A DNA stretch of 64,000 bases from Diadema setosum (GCF_964275005.1 NC_092701.1:11403453-11467452); one strand, 5' to 3'. Counted from the first letter of the stretch, positions 34,917 to 49,039 are shown. A program made the numbers and translations. Notes: generated from the sequence alone by a model not told the origin.

Positions 34917-35352
34917 GTAAGATATGAATATCAAAAAGGTTTTATATATTCATTTCACAGCAAACATAGTCTTGGACTTATGGTTCAATTGCTAATTCAA
35001 TTGGTTGCTGTAGTTTTGTGTAAATACTCCACTTCCCAGGGATTCTTTTTATTCTTTTTTAAAGTACGTTTGTATAAACAGAGAAAACAAATGCGATATC
35101 GGATCCAAGGGGGAAAACACACACAAAGAAATCATTCAAATGACAGTGCTTGTGCAATAGTTTGAAAAGTGGTAAATTGTTGGGGTTTTTATTGTTTGGT
35201 TTTTGTTTTTTTTTACTAAAAGGACAATTACATCTGGTCCCTGAAAAAAAAAAGCTGGACGAGTGAATTTCAAGTAAGGTGATTTTTGTCGTATTAAAGA
35301 CCATCAAGCTGCATTATTCTCTTTTCCTTTCTTCTGTTATTATCTTATTTAG

Positions 35353-35502
35353 GTGGAACCAGCGTGACTCTCGAAGTACCAAGCCCTCTGACACCCAACC
35401 AAGAAGTTACAGCCGTCTGTACAGCCGATAAAGTGTTTGGCTCAGAACGTGTGTTTTGGTACTTAAATGGCGTACAGATTACCGATGGCATTCAAACGAC
35501 GA
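35353..35502 (+). CDS. Gene B Ig-domain N-terminal half
   Basis: This exon is 150 nt, phase 1 at both ends, and contains EVTAVCTADKV and VFWYLNG. It differs from gene A at four residues, two of them at the strand-C tryptophan (LIW versus VFW). Confidence 0.75.
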
Positions 35503-38500
35503 GTACAGTGGATAGTCTGATCCACTATTATAGAAAGTCTGAAAGAAAATATGGACATAAGTTCACGATATTTGAAAGTGCTTATTCATATTGCTGTTTG
35601 AAGCATATCTTAATTTCATATACTCTTAACCATAGTTTTTTGGTATTCTCATGATATTTTTTAAAATCTGGTTTGATTTCGGCATCATTTTCTGCCTGCC
35701 TTCGCGCCTTCCTCTCCCTGGAACGTTGCCCAAAATGTCGCATCGTCCTTCAATCCCGTGACGTCAGATGACGAGTGGGATTCCCTTTCCAAGGTCTTTC
35801 AAGCTGCATGAAATAAGACAGAACGGGTTCATTTTGGAGATGTCGAACGCAATACAAGTGTACATGGGAAGGCATTATATAAAATACGTTTATTTTGCAA
35901 TCATTAAAGGGGCTGTACAGTTCTGGTTGAGGTGAGGATTTAGCTTTTAACGTTTTGCGAGATATTCAGAAACCACTCTATGTGATGTCAAAGAGTATGC
36001 AATTCCATGGGGTATCAAAAGTTTATTTGATGAAAATCGGTTTTGAAATGACTGAGATATCCGAAAACAAGGTGAAACAAAGCGATCCTAATAAAAGGCG
36101 TGGCCTGTCACCTTTTATTATTATCACTTTTTTTGGATATCTCAGCCATTTGAAAACCAATTTTCATCAAATGTTGAATCCTTCTTTAAATTACATGCTC
36201 TTTCATATTTCATAAGAGGTTTCTCATTATCTCACTTAGGAATGTTATAAACCTGAATCCTCGCCTCAAGCAGTACTGTACAGTCCCTTTAAGACAAATT
36301 GAAAATCGACACTCTTATAATTTCATATCACCGCCTATAGTTATGTACTAATAACGACAAATCAATATTTTCACGTTGTCTTTTCAGATTTCACAATTTC
36401 ATTGTAGTTCAGCGTTGATTATTGCGGGCGGCCTTTACCTGTGCAGCTCCTCCAAAATTTGTCAAGGACTTTCGATGAAAATAAAGAATACATTTCCCCT
36501 CTACACATCAACGAGCACCTACACAGTATACACACTCAAACACTTACAAACACAATAAGCCATGAAAAGTTTCAGAATTAAGATTCTCTTACTCTACTGA
36601 TTAAAAAAAAAAAATCAGTCGCGATAGGTTTATTCATGAACTGATTGTGCTACGCTGACTTCCTATATTTTGAAAAACATTTGACTTGATTTGACATCTA
36701 TTTATTTCTTCAATTTCATAACAACCGATATGTATAGATACACTTTTCTTTCGTACAAATCATATGAAAAGAAGAATTAATGGACTTGGCGAATACAAAG
36801 TATTGACAATACAAATCACACGGTACATCGATAATAAAGAAAATGATATAAAGGTACATAAAATGATTTAAAGGTACAATCTAAGGGGGCATTTTCAGAA
36901 AATGTTACGCCCTTGTTATCTAGATAATAAGATAAGATATTCTAAAAATCCTTTTTTTCTGCTTGCGACATATGCCACCTTTTACTCAGAGACAAAAATT
37001 TAACCTCCTCTATATTGCACTATTGAACAGTGCAAACTGTTCAGCACCTCATTTTCAATATAGGCTACTCTGAAAAGACTGAATATCAGACGACCACAAT
37101 CTCACACTGTAAACACGGCTTGCCTTCAAAACTGAGATAACATTGCTGGTAACATATAAATGAAAGCAACAACAATCAGCCACTTCGCAGTGTCCATGAG
37201 CAGAAAAGAGCCATTTGCCATAACAGGCATTTTGGTGGTTTTTTTTTTTTAATTCACTGAGATGAACATATGTGATGTAATGACTATTCATGTAACCCTT
37301 ACACCATGCCTTATGAATAGTGGGTGCAAGCACAAATGACAGCAACAAAATGTTTATCAAAACCTTAAGTATTTGGAAATAAAAATATACATATAAACCT
37401 GTAGTTTGTTAATGCGTTAAATGCAAATCAATGAAATGAATGGTTCCCAAAGAGTTTAGTGTTAATAATGTTAATTGACAGGCCTTTGTGGTCATTTGGT
37501 CTACGCAAGTTTATTCTTTATGTGAACATAAACTCCACAGATTGGTTCGTTGGAAAAGCTTTTACATTGCTTTTAAAAGTGCCCAGCCAACTGAGAAAAA
37601 AAAAATGAAAAATCATCTTCCAAATTACACAGAAGCTAATTACGATATGGCTCATTAATATACTGTTGACGATATAGTAAAATAGCAAGGGAAGGAGAAA
37701 TGTAACATATACGCTGGCATAGCTATGAGATGAAACAATTCACATTCCAGGGAAATTTAGAAATAACCTCGCTTTAAAACTAAGAATTTACTACGTTGTT
37801 TATGACTTTGATAAGCCCTTTAAAAAGTAATGGCAAGGTTAATATTTCTTGCTTGGTATGAGAGTTTTACATCAGGGATAAAACAGTAAAAGGGGTGCAA
37901 AACATTGGACATAATGAACACGAGAATCCGCTTGTATAATTCTGCAGGCTGAGCCAATCAAAATGCATTCAATATTAAACAAAAAACTTCTTCCCTCAGT
38001 TCCATCCGCAGATGATAATCATTTGGGATACCCGAACCAAATTAGATGATTCATCATTATGGAATATCCGCTCCTCATCCGAATCAAAACACAGAGTCAA
38101 CGATACAGAGTTTTGTGCGACGGAAGTGAACTCTCACACAGATACATCACCACACTCTTTCAAATCGAATTTACCGTACCGTGAGAGAGCAATACTGTTA
38201 GAAAAACACATGAAATCCGTCGGGGATATCTCTGACATGATAATGTGTGAATATTGAAACAATGGTTTTCATCGTTAAACCAGAAAAAAACGGAAATACC
38301 TAGCACCTCCCCTCGATCTGATGTAAGGCTTCGAAGGCAGAAATTTACCACTCCCTCATCGGACTCTCTAAGGATATTATAGAGAGGACGATGTCAATTT
38401 GAAAATAAGAATCAAGTCGACTAACATGTCTGAAACAAATTACGGTTACAACCAACCTTACATAAGTCATAATGTCACCTTACATAGAAACCTCTAAGTA

Positions 38501-41500
38501 CTTAAAATGCCGCCATTTCCGTTACAGTAAGGACTGATTTTTCTTCCTCCCATTTTACGTGGTGTCTATGTGTCCATAATTACACTGCTTAGTTCCTAGC
38601 AAAATACGCTTGTCTTGTACAGTCAAGAGATTTTTTGTGCCCACGCGAAATATACTTCATTTTTACAATCTTCTCTGCTGAACACGAGCTTCATACATTT
38701 AGAAGCATGTTACTACGTATGGTGTTCATCACCATCCGATAAGATACATCACCACTGACTAGTATACTTCATACCAACCACACTCAAAATAACTTTCTCT
38801 TCACTAATTCGATAATTTCTGATAAAGGTACGAAATGAGACGGAAGTGAACTTTGGTCTCATGCGAGTGGAAGGAGATATAATCTGTCTCCCATTTTTAC
38901 ATTAAGCATGCGTTTTCTCCCAGAGTGCTCAATAAGCAAGATATAAGTACAAAGACTACTATTGATAATTTGAAATTTTGATATCACGGATAAATACCGT
39001 GAAATCTTCGAATCTTACGAGACATGCGACCAAGGTTTCATCGGGAGTTAAAAGACTGAACAGCTTGCACTGACAACGGTCTACCTAAGGATATACCTAG
39101 GATGAAACGAAGAAATGTTTGTTTACGTCATAATCGCATCCCAATCATCATCGCATATTTAACGTGACATTGATAAACCAGAACGATCATAACAGTCAAA
39201 ACAGGAAGCTTTTGTAAGCAATAAACTGGACTTGATCACCGTTAAGAGCTCAGAGTTTTCCGTCATGATCTAACGTTACCGGATGCTGTCCGTAAGTTAC
39301 ATACGAATATCGGGTGAGTTTTCGTTCGTTTGGTTAGTTAAAGTATACATTAGCTACTCATAAGTACAACAACTCAATGCGAATTAGTAAAAGCGTCCCT
39401 TTTAAGAGTGGTTAATATGAAAACACTTTGTGTGAAGCTAAAAAGGACGAAATATCCTGCATTTTTGTCTCTTCTTCCGTTAAAGCCTAATGCAGTGCAT
39501 CAGGGTTAATAATTTAGAAGTATTATGCAGGTTCTCCAATTATCTTCTATAATACCTTGATCAGTTTGTGAAAACAAAAATAAAAAGTACTGTTCTGTGA
39601 TATACAGTGGCATAAGATGAAATACAGACGTGTTTGACCTAATAATAAGTCATGATAATCTGTCGTGAAAAGCGTGTCAATCGAGGACAATACACGCCAC
39701 GTATCCTACACGTAGCAAAAGGAAGATAATGTTCTTTTATCAGCGTACTCTCTAAGGGATTTAGCGACGCCGGTAAATATTTTCATCTTAAACTTTCAGG
39801 TTTTGAAAAGATGTGGCAGAAAGACGGCAATACCTATTTTGTGATTATTACCTCCCTAGTCGGATATGAATTGATGTGAGTTATGTAAAGGAATAAATCT
39901 ATTCAAAATCAGGAGGTTTTTTTCTGCCCTAGGATCCCGTAGGTTTGCGTGTGAGTTATGTCTTAACTCAAAATACTCATTCCTGTTTATTATGTGGCAT
40001 TGACAACCATTACTGGGCATTATGGGTCATTTTTCGGGTAAAAGGCAATATTGCTGCTGAGTTTCGATCGTATTGCTGCGATTTTGTGAGAGAAATTTGA
40101 TAGACACCATAAATCATTTCAGTCAAAGAGATCAACTTTTCATCAATCTAAGTGGTAATAATTAAAAAATGCTGTAGATCACTACGTTTCAGACACAGTT
40201 TCTCAAAGGCATTAAGCTGTGCGAGTATAATGTATTGTGAAATTGTTTACTTTTAACCTCATTGTTCATCACTTTTGTTTGTTTGTAAGTTTTTCTCTAT
40301 GAACGACGGAAACGAAAATATTTCCTGAAATGTGTTTCTATAAAGAATTGTCCTTCATTTGATATAGAACTAAGGTGCAAAAAAGAAAGCAAGGTTATAA
40401 TATGAAATGTCATTGTCTAGAAGATAAGTCTGAAGCTTGATGAATAATTTCTAAAACATATTGCTATGATATTTTGAGCAAAAGGGAATGAAAGAAAAAC
40501 GGTTGAAAAACACTGACTTTGCACAAGGCCACAGTCGCTCAGAGGCAATACTAGTATTATAACTACGCTTTCCGAGGCAGTCACTGCTCGCGGCCGTGCG
40601 ACGGTAGAACTGGTGAGTACAGCGAAAAATGTGGATTCATTCCATAGAACCAGACTATTTAAACACACAAGCGAATAGATAGGTCGTTGTTTTCAGCGTG
40701 TTCCTCAGTTCACTGAAGTTCGGATCCTGTATTTGCATGTCTGTTGATACATCTATTCCACCTATTCACGTTACAGAGCATGAGGTGAGTAACAATTAAG
40801 CATGACCGAGTTTTAGTGAATTAAATTCTGTTTTTAAAGTGAATTTAATTCTAAACTTTATTAGTTCCTCTTATTCTGAAAGCACAAGTCACTCACAAAA
40901 TACCCTGTTTTGAAGTGATATTTAACATTGTATTAGGTTATTAAAGTTCACTCAAAAAAAAATTAAATTTCAGATTTTTGCCCATCAGCAGTTGAAAGCA
41001 AATTTTGCTCACAATAAATACATAATTATGTGTCCATTAATTGAAAAACAAATTCCTATAAATAATATGACTACAAAGCCCGTGATATTGATATGTTATG
41101 ATAATATATTCCTTATTTGTTAGGACAAGGACGAGCTCTTATGAAATGGAAATCATGAAATTCATTTAAATGTAGCTATTCTAGCACGGCATCTGCTCCA
41201 GCCTCATGCTGTATTCCATACGTAGGATGTGTAAAGCTACTTGTTGATCTATTCCGATAATTTCGTAGACCTGGGACTACATTATTTTTAACGGCAAGTT
41301 TACTTCTCAGAACATCTCTTTGCTTTTAAGGACTGATTATTTTCAAACCATGAATGTTTAATCGTGTGGAACTATCAAAATTATCCTAGTCTCATTGAAA
41401 CGTGTTTGCTTTGGATATATCGGCCATTATTACACCATGTCGAATGAAAAAACAAAAACACCAAAACGTTACGCTTTTATGACAATGTTGTCAATAAACC

Positions 41501-41953
41501 ATCCATTTTATCGCATGTTATTCAGAGTTTGTTAGTTACACTTTGCATCATACATGTCAAAGCGATGTAAAATTGTTGCGTTATAATACCAATATGAATG
41601 TGGTCTTATTATACTAATGTTAGCCAATATTGGATGATTCAGATTTGAGATATATAGCTTACGCATTTATATGAGATTATGCTTTTTGTGTGAAAAGTAC
41701 TTTTTTTTAAAACAGGAAATGCAACGCAATATTTGTTTTTATAAACCATGCATTTCATGTCTGAATGCGTTTCGAATAATTAATTTTCCTGGTCCAGTCG
41801 CGAAATTTGGTACTGCCTCACTATAATTGATATGATATGATATGCATTTATTTGAAATTATCAGTTGCATTTGAATCTGATTTTTCGATCTGGCATTCAC
41901 TCAAGCTCTGTAAAATTGTAAACATTTCTCCAATATTTTTTTCTTTCTTTCAG
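35503..41953 (+). other. Long intron of gene B between Ig half and SRCR
   Basis: It holds the 389-bp element at 35904-36292, the counterpart of the possible alternative last exon (about 36387-36490), the dispersed repeat at about 37140-37670 and the GC-rich block near 40560-40790. No coding exon is supported. Confidence 0.6.
35904..36292. mobile_element. 389-bp TTAAAGG-ended MITE, unit B only
   Basis: The left end TTAAAGGGGCTGTACAGT and the right end, reversed, TTAAAGGGACTGTACAGT match at 17 of 18 positions. The interior is a longer imperfect palindrome (cgaggattca-type ends and gatatctcagcc/ctgagatatcc). Unit A has the empty site. TTAA-type targets suggest a piggyBac or Kolobok relative. 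Confidence 0.85.
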
Positions 41954-42289
41954 TGAGACTTATGGGAGGAAGCGGCGACCATGAAGGCCGAGTGGAGATA
42001 CAGTGTGACGGGGTCTGGGGCACGGCGTGTGACTGGGGTTGGGATATGAACGCAGCTCATGCGGTGTGTAGACAGCTTGGGTACCCATCGGCAGCCTCGG
42101 TCCATACCAATGCCCACTTTGGACAAGGATCAGGCCCTATTTGGTTAGACCATGGAATTTACTGCCTCACATCGGATAAGAATTCGCTGTTAGAGTGTTT
42201 TCGAGGGCCATGGGGATGCTATGCCTCTGGCTGGGGGGATTCAAGCTGTGGGCACGACGATGATGTGGGCGTAAGATGTGCAGGAGAAC
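41954..42289 (+). CDS. Gene B SRCR domain exon, group B
   Basis: This exon is 336 nt, phase 1 at both ends, acceptor ttctttctttcag and donor gtgagt. All eight cysteines are kept: CDGVWGTACDW, AVCRQLGYP, IYC, LLECFRGPWGC, SSCGH and VRCAGE. The stretch after CDW is GWDMNAAH where gene A has YWGTEEGN, and YASGWGDSS replaces HTTYGGRTS. The framework is otherwise close. Confidence 0.92.
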
Positions 42290-42448
42290 GTGAGTTTATC
42301 TAAATCTCTATTTAACATAGTCTTTTGCATCGAGAGAAATCAATAGTGCCTTTTTCTTCGTTACTTGCCAGTTGGACTTTTCTGTACGTGAATGCATCAT
42401 GAATCTGCCATCATCCCAAACATTACTCTGTTAACAATCTAAATATAG

Positions 42449-42660
42449 AGGGCTCGACATTAACGGTGCCCAGTGGCCCGGGGCCACTAAAAATTGATGT
42501 TGGGACACCAAATTCCCAAAAAAGCGTTTCTTTTGGTGGCCTGATCAGACAACTTAGTTTCAAAGTGGATTGTTTTGTTTCTTTTAGGCTATCAAATTCC
42601 AAATTTAAAAGATTTCAGTAGCACAAAAGTGCCACCAGAGAAAACAAAGGTTAGTGCCCT
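42449..42660. mobile_element. Short element of the GGCTCGACATTAAC type
   Basis: The left end agggctcgacattaacgg is followed by tggcccggggccac. The right end ggttagtgccct is a loose inverted match. It is related to the elements at 20604 and 50194. Confidence 0.5.
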
Positions 42661-43313
42661 GCCTTATTGTACCACAGTACATTTTCCTATATCTATATTC
42701 TGGTTACCACAAAATTACAGAAATTTTTATTCATTAAAAGCATATTCATTTTTCATTTCTTGAAACTTATTCACCTGATTTGAGCTGCTGACATCATCAT
42801 TTTTTAAGCACTAAGCTCATCAAATCACATTTTTCGTAATGCGAGTAGTAATTGCAATTTCTGGTTGACCTAAAATGAATATTCCCAGCATTATTTGCTT
42901 TGGACGATCCATATCGGATACATTAACAACAGTAGTGTAACACTCATACAAAGGGAGTATTTCCAATTCCAATTGTCTTGTTGAAATCAACGTATCATTT
43001 ACTGATACTGACTGGAATATTTGATAATTATCAACATGAACAGTACAGACATTGACATGTAAGATGCTATGCACGAATTCCATTGTGTTCCACAGTTCCA
43101 CAGTTCTAAAAAGTATTTCTCTTCTTCCTGAATGAGTGAAAACGCGTGATTTACACTAAGCATCATGAAACGGAGTTTCTGATTGCGGTATTCATACTAT
43201 TTTTGTCCATGATGACAAAATTATATGATAAACAAGGGCTTATATTAAAGTGATGAGGCTAATAGAGATGCATGAAGTGCGGATCACCATGCCTCTTAAT
43301 TTTTTAATGTAAG

Positions 43314-44422
43314 TTTCCCGGTCAATTTCATACTTTTGTCATTCAAGTTCCTATTCCGAGCATTCAATTTCACGCATTCCATGCTTGCAGCACTGAATCA
43401 GCAATCAAATTCAAAATCCGGTCATTCAAATTCACTATTGGAGCATTCAAATTCACCATCGGAGCATTAGGAACTTGACGGCGTGAAGTAGAAACTTGAT
43501 CGCTTGAATTTCACTTTCAGACAGCCAAATTCCTACTTCCTGCAATCAATTCAACGAAGAAAATGTAGTAGACTCTTTTTTTTAAGAAAGGAGAAAAGGC
43601 AGACACAACCCATGGAGGCTTGTATATAGTGTAATTATGACTCTTTAAAGGTTCTACATTGATATGTGTTCATGTTTTCTTTCTTTTTCGTCTCAATAAG
43701 TTTTAAATTGTAAGGTCCATTCAGCAGTACATCAAAAAAAAAAAAAAAAAAAAAACACGACAATCTAATATTCCTTGATGATATGCGTGCTGACAACGCC
43801 CCGACACTAACCACACAATGACAATGCATCAATAAAGACAAACTGATACACTATGATCTCACATAGCAATACACAAAAAACAAGACGTATACAATGTTCA
43901 TGTTATCAGTTTCAATGTAGTCGAAATTGGTTTTTTTTTTCCGAAGGTGTCAATCAACCTTCCCTATTATGCTTGTCTGTAGGCCTATACATGTATACAG
44001 TGCTTGAATGTGCCTGAATAGTCCTTCTCCTGAAGCCCGAGTTCAAATTTTAGAATGAACAGGTGAACCTTTATACGGCAAAATAGATAATATTCATCAT
44101 AAATCCCAATATAGTCAAAGTTAAAAGAAAAAGACACAAATAAACTAACTAAATTCAGGACTTCTTTTAAATTGAATGCAGTTATTTGGAACTTGGTTGC
44201 CTTTCACGAATTTGAATGACCGCAAACATTCCGTCGCCAGCTGGAGATGAATTTAAATGCTCATTGCTGAAATGGGTGCTCCTCACTTATGAAATTTGAA
44301 TGCTCCTATAGTGAATTCGAATGACCGGATTTGAATTGGATTGCTGATTCAGTGCTGCGAGCGGGGAATGCGTGAAATTGAATGCTCGGAATAGGAACTT
44401 GAATGACGAACTTGACCGGGAA
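43314..44422. mobile_element. 1.1 kb element with long inverted repeats, unit B only
   Basis: The ends TTTCCCGGTCAA and TTGACCGGGAA open inverted repeats of over 100 bases that include attcaagttcctattccgag and its complement, plus many variants of a gaatttgaatgctcc motif. No protein frame is seen. Related pieces occur at 32216-33090. Confidence 0.75.
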
Positions 44423-44559
44423 GGGTCTCTACTTTAGGAGAATATGTCACGTGATATTGGCCAATGTCCCTGCATACACTGGAATAATGTTAGATGTAGA
44501 CGCTGTACTGATTTACAAATGTATTGAGCGCATTATTATCATTTTTGTAATGTGTATAG

Positions 44560-44751
44560 GGAATCTGAGTGCTGCAGCCGCCATATTTGCCAACGCAGAC
44601 CTGAATGAAGGCCTAACTTATGGTGTTGATCGCTTCACTTATTACGACATGACGAGTAGGTTGACATTCACCCCAACGACAGCAAACCACGGCGATACAC
44701 TTCAGTGCCATGTGTACGGTGTTGTGCGCTCTGCCACTCTGGCGGTTACAG
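44560..44751 (+). CDS. Gene B Ig-domain C-terminal half
   Basis: This exon is 192 nt, phase 1 at both ends. It differs from gene A at only two residues (V for I in GVDRF, A for E in TLAVT), although the neighbouring SRCR exon is very different. Confidence 0.82.
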
Positions 44752-45442
44752 GTGATATATTTTTTTTAAACTGGGCATCAGTACGAACATTATCATTAAC
44801 AACACAATATCAGTACTTGATATACTTTATACAGTTTAAAAAACCTACAATAAACGGCTGTGAATGGAACCGTGACAGATGACACGATGACATTCGTATT
44901 TTCACACAGGATCACGGGAAATGTAATGGGGCAGTACAATGAAAAAAAAAAGCAACAGCAACAAACCAATCTATATTATTTCATTATTACCTGCGAAGCG
45001 CGCAACGAAAATGGAAAATGGATGCATAGCTTTCCTTCAATTTTTCGAAAAAAAACACGAAGATTTATTGACGTGAGAAAATGTAAATTCCATACCATTC
45101 TTTTCAACAAGTGATGTATGTAATTATAGTGTCATGTTGTTCTTCGTTTTCATGCTAGTTTCTCGACTAAAATTTACATGCACGTGCGATCTTTCATGTT
45201 GTTGCTGAATAGAATTTAAATCAAACATTTAAATGGGTGACCGTCTAAAGACTTAATAAGAGCCTTACAACAAGTTACTATTGATTGGTAGTGGTGGTTG
45301 ATATTTTTCTATTGTTATACATAATCATCACAGACTGCCCTATCAATGTCTGTTTTTCTTCTCAAAATGTGCCGTGTGCCGTTAAATCAAAATTAACTAA
45401 TAAACGAATAACGTGTCGAGAACATTTGAACTGACTAAACAG
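44752..45442 (+). other. Intron before D1 of gene B
   Basis: Nothing recognisable. It is shorter than in unit A, which has extra sequence near 10819-11200. Confidence 0.55.
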
Positions 45443-45772
45443 GTGGTGTCGATGTACCCCGGTCCATCACTCCATGTATCACTCCAAGTCCCGGTACCCC
45501 TCCAGGAGAGAACATCTTAACCATCGATGCTGTAGAGATTAAAGGCGAATATAATCTGGTTAATCTGATCATCTCCTGTCACGTGAACTTCACTGATCAG
45601 CCGTCGCCGTACCTCCACACCTACACCATCGGGACTGAGACTACAACTCTATCGTCATCAAGCTGCGCCTCAGCCATCCTCTCACCACGCCCCAACGCCT
45701 GCATCGAACTCACGTGCTCCGCGACGAACGGGATTGGAACTACCTCAACCACGCGCCAACACTGTCCTCGAG
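45443..45772 (+). CDS. Gene B domain D1, four-Cys Ig-like
   Basis: This exon is 330 nt, phase 1 at both ends. It has the same hinge cysteine as gene A and an additional one in SSSSCASAILSP, a motif that both genes carry in D3. This domain therefore has six cysteines. Confidence 0.88.
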
Positions 45773-46396
45773 GTAAGTAGTCCTCTTACAATGTGCTCTT
45801 TAACAGTGTGACAATTCTGTCTTTGTTTTTTGTTATTTTTTTTTTTGTTCTATGTTTTGTTTTTACTGCGCCTAAGGCCGCTATAGGTCACGTTAAACTA
45901 TGTAGTAACAACTTAAGGAACTCTTAATTGCCTATAAATTTCCGTACAATTTCCTCTGGTCTGGTCTTACAATATTTTCAGCGTTACAAAAACTAAATAA
46001 AATGATATCAAATATTGGTTATACTCGCTCAAAAATCTATGTCTATACGTTAATGCCTATACCTTCCTTTTTATTTTTTTTTTCTTTAAAAACCGAGTCA
46101 ACGTAGTCTTGATAAAACCATATCGTTGTTAAAATTATGACATTGTACACTTTACTGCTAGGTATAATGATAACCATAATAATCGGCTGGTGTTTGCTCC
46201 ATGTAACACATACTTTCTGGATGTAACTGTCAATCTCGAAGAAACTGAGCGCAAAGTATGTAAAAATCTTCCCCTACCCTTTCTCTTCATCTGCGACAAC
46301 TTTCAGACTAAAGGTACATCCATTTTGATTTTCGATTGGTGACGGGTTTCTGGTTTAGACAGTAATCAATACATCAACTATGATCATATCCAACAG

Positions 46397-46672
46397 ATAA
46401 GCCACCAGAAAGAATCATCAATGTGGGGTTTGAGACTCAAGAAGCTGCTGAACAAAGTCTCACAATTACTTGTCACGTGGATCCAGAAGACCAACCCTTT
46501 CCACCAATCAACACGTACCTCATTGCAGTCGACGATAGCGTCATTTCCGATTCAGCTTCTCCTACGGTGACGATAGACGCTCAACCCAACACATGCATCG
46601 ATGTCGTGTGTACTGGTATAAATGATTACGGAGAGACTGAAATGACCAAGACCTACTGTCCCCTACAGCCAG
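46397..46672 (+). CDS. Gene B domain D2, four-Cys Ig-like
   Basis: This exon is 276 nt, phase 1 at both ends. It is nearly identical to gene A (5 base differences), including NTCIDVVCTGINDYG. Confidence 0.88.
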
Positions 46673-47604
46673 GTAAATACAAAACACATTTCTTTCTTCT
46701 TATCATTTTTTGAACGAACAGTAAAGTAAGAAAACGCAGAGTTCACATCATTTTCGTTCATCGATTTAGAGTGGCTATCTAAAATGAAAGAAATTGCAGT
46801 TTTCAGTAACCTTTAATCGTTCATGTAAATCTGCAATGACACTTTCACTGTGTTGAATACGTTTCTACACAATTTAGAAACGCATTTAGCTTCTCGTGGG
46901 GTTACCGTTAAGTCAAACTGTTGATAGCGTAAAAGCAGTTGTGACACCTTTAACTAGAAAATTACTGAAACCAAAATGATCACATACTATGTAAATTTAA
47001 AACCAAAACACAGTTCTCATATACCATGCAGAAGTGTGTTAGATAACGTTTTCATAATACGATTGCAATTAAATAATGACAAAAATGAGCAATACTAGCC
47101 AGAAAGCTTCGCCGAAAGTACTACGTGATTTGTTACATTCGATTACATACAATACATCGGGCCAAAGTTATCCATGTACTACCTTCGTTCTGCATACCCA
47201 CTAGGGAGAGCGCTTCAGGAATAAAAGTCGGTATACCGACTTTTATTAATTCATACTTTTGAAACACTCAAACAAACAATCAAACAAACAAACAATCAAA
47301 CAAACAAACAAACTTATTATCCCATCAACATGCGTCAGCCAGGTGATTTTCTAGACAGAGTTTTTCGATGTATATCATGCGAATTCAAATTGGTGAGAGA
47401 TGAATTTCGAGCCCTTACAAGTAGGCCTACCATGTTTTAGCTGTAAGGTGCGAACAGGAGGCCTAAACATCAAAACTGCTGACACTTTCCATATCGCTTT
47501 TACATCACTGATGACAGTATGACAAGGAAAATTATAAGAATGCTTTTCCATAGTCATTACTAATATTTAACCATTTCCCCTTTTACTACCTTGTCTCGTT
47601 CTAG
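46673..47604 (+). other. Intron between D2 and D3 of gene B
   Basis: This is the pre-insertion state of the intron that carries 4 kb of extra DNA in unit A. It holds a short AAACAAAC/AATC microsatellite near 47270-47313 and the palindrome gtaggcctac near 47421. Confidence 0.7.
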
Positions 47605-47904
47605 AAGCCGGTCCCGAACAACCTGGTAGCAACATCCTTAGGATCCAGACGACGGAAATCAGAGGTGAAGGAAACCTGGTAACTCTAATCATCACCTGTC
47701 ATGTTGACCTCTCTGACCAGCCTTACCCACATCTCCACACATACACCATTACAGCTGATAACGACACCTTGTCCTCCTCCAGCTGTGCCTCAGCGATCCT
47801 GTCTCCACTCCCCGATGGCTGCATCAATGTCACGTGTTCTGCGACCAACGGAATCGGAGACACGTTGTCATGGATGGAACATTGCCGGACAGAAATTCCT
47901 TCTG
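47605..47904 (+). CDS. Gene B domain D3, four-Cys Ig-like
   Basis: This exon is 300 nt, phase 1 at both ends. It differs from gene A at three residues, among them loss of one NIT sequon (YTIT for YNIT). The extra SSSSC cysteine is kept. Confidence 0.88.
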
Positions 47905-48600
47905 GTAAGTCAAAGTATCATGGCTTATCCTTCTCAAAGCAAAGCACACAGTGCGTATATGAACTTAAAAGTGCTCCTATAAGTACCTGACAATCATCAT
48001 TAATTCTATCGCGCTTTTTTTTCAAATTTGTGTGTATGATGGCGATCAGAAATCTCCTAGTCACTTCACGGGGTAGAGAAGAAGGTAATCTGTGGGCATT
48101 GAGACAAGAGAGGGCGCTAGACAGTTTTATTGAAGGTTACAAACAAATGAAGTACTTGTCACGTGATCCATGATCGTCACAGATCACCTTCTGTATCTGT
48201 ATATTCGTCTGATGTTACTATACTTTCAGCAATTTAAGTCTAGTACGTGTTCAAGTTTTATACCGTTAGGTTGGAACAACACACTTAATTTGAACAGCAC
48301 GACAGTTTGATTGTTGTTTTTTTATGTCGTATTTCCTTCCATAATTATTCTGCGACCTTTTGACAAAATATACAATGCTTTAGATGAGGTAGAAAAATAC
48401 TTAAATCGACAATTTAAAACAGATACGTTTCAGCTAGGAATGCATCATTGCGCTCTTTGTGATAGCAATTACACTTAGACAGCGTTTAAGTTGTTGGCTA
48501 TCAAGTCCAAGCTAAAAACCGCGTAGTACGGAGGGAATACAGTGACACTAACACAGGAGGAAGAAAACACTACCGTTGTCCATTGGTGCTTTATCGATAG

Positions 48601-48734
48601 GGGGTCCCATAGCTAGCCCTCATCGACGGGTCCTTCAACAATCGTCGACCACGTACGCTCTTCTCGTCGTCGTTTTCATCCTCTCCATCATCACCTGCTT
48701 CACTGTCCTCGTGAAGAGAAAAAATGTCTTTTGA
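48601..48734 (+). CDS. Gene B TM1: first transmembrane exon with stop
   Basis: It is identical to gene A over all 134 bases, ending VKRKNVF and TGA (48732-48734). The donor after the stop is weaker here (AAG/GTTAGT) but in the same phase. Confidence 0.88.
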
Positions 48735-48840
48735 TTAAGGTTAGTATATTCATAGCGTGTTTTATTTACTGAATCCGTGCGCTTTGAAAAATGTATCAAG
48801 TAGAATGTTATAACATTTACAATTACTTACTACTTTCTAG

Positions 48841-49039
48841 GTTTAGTACTTGGCAAGAAAACCAGATACTCCTGGATAAACTTAACTTGAATCATTACCC
48901 AGATAGAATTATAAGAGATGCAGACGAGACGAAATCGGTAATCGAAAGAAATGAGGTTATTGACTTCCATCGGGGGAAAAATTACACTCGTTGGTTTGAC
49001 ATGCTGTGTTCCTCCATAGACATTTTAGAACACGCTTAG
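48841..49039 (+). other. Exon after TM1 stop in gene B; conserved open frame
   Basis: The acceptor is at 48839-48840. The frame continuing past the TM1 TGA is open to about 49037, reading FSTWQENQILLDKLNLN, HYPDRII, RDADETK and VIERN, then a longer end than in gene A (RWFDMLCSSIDILEHA). An AATAAA at 49678 may mark the transcript end. Confidence 0.5.

Larger units (their letters stand above)
42290..44559 (+). other. Intron after SRCR exon of gene B
   Basis: It contains a GGCCC-type short element (42449-42660) and the 1.1 kb inverted-repeat element (43314-44422) with a poly(A/T) run inside. No exon is supported. Confidence 0.6.
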
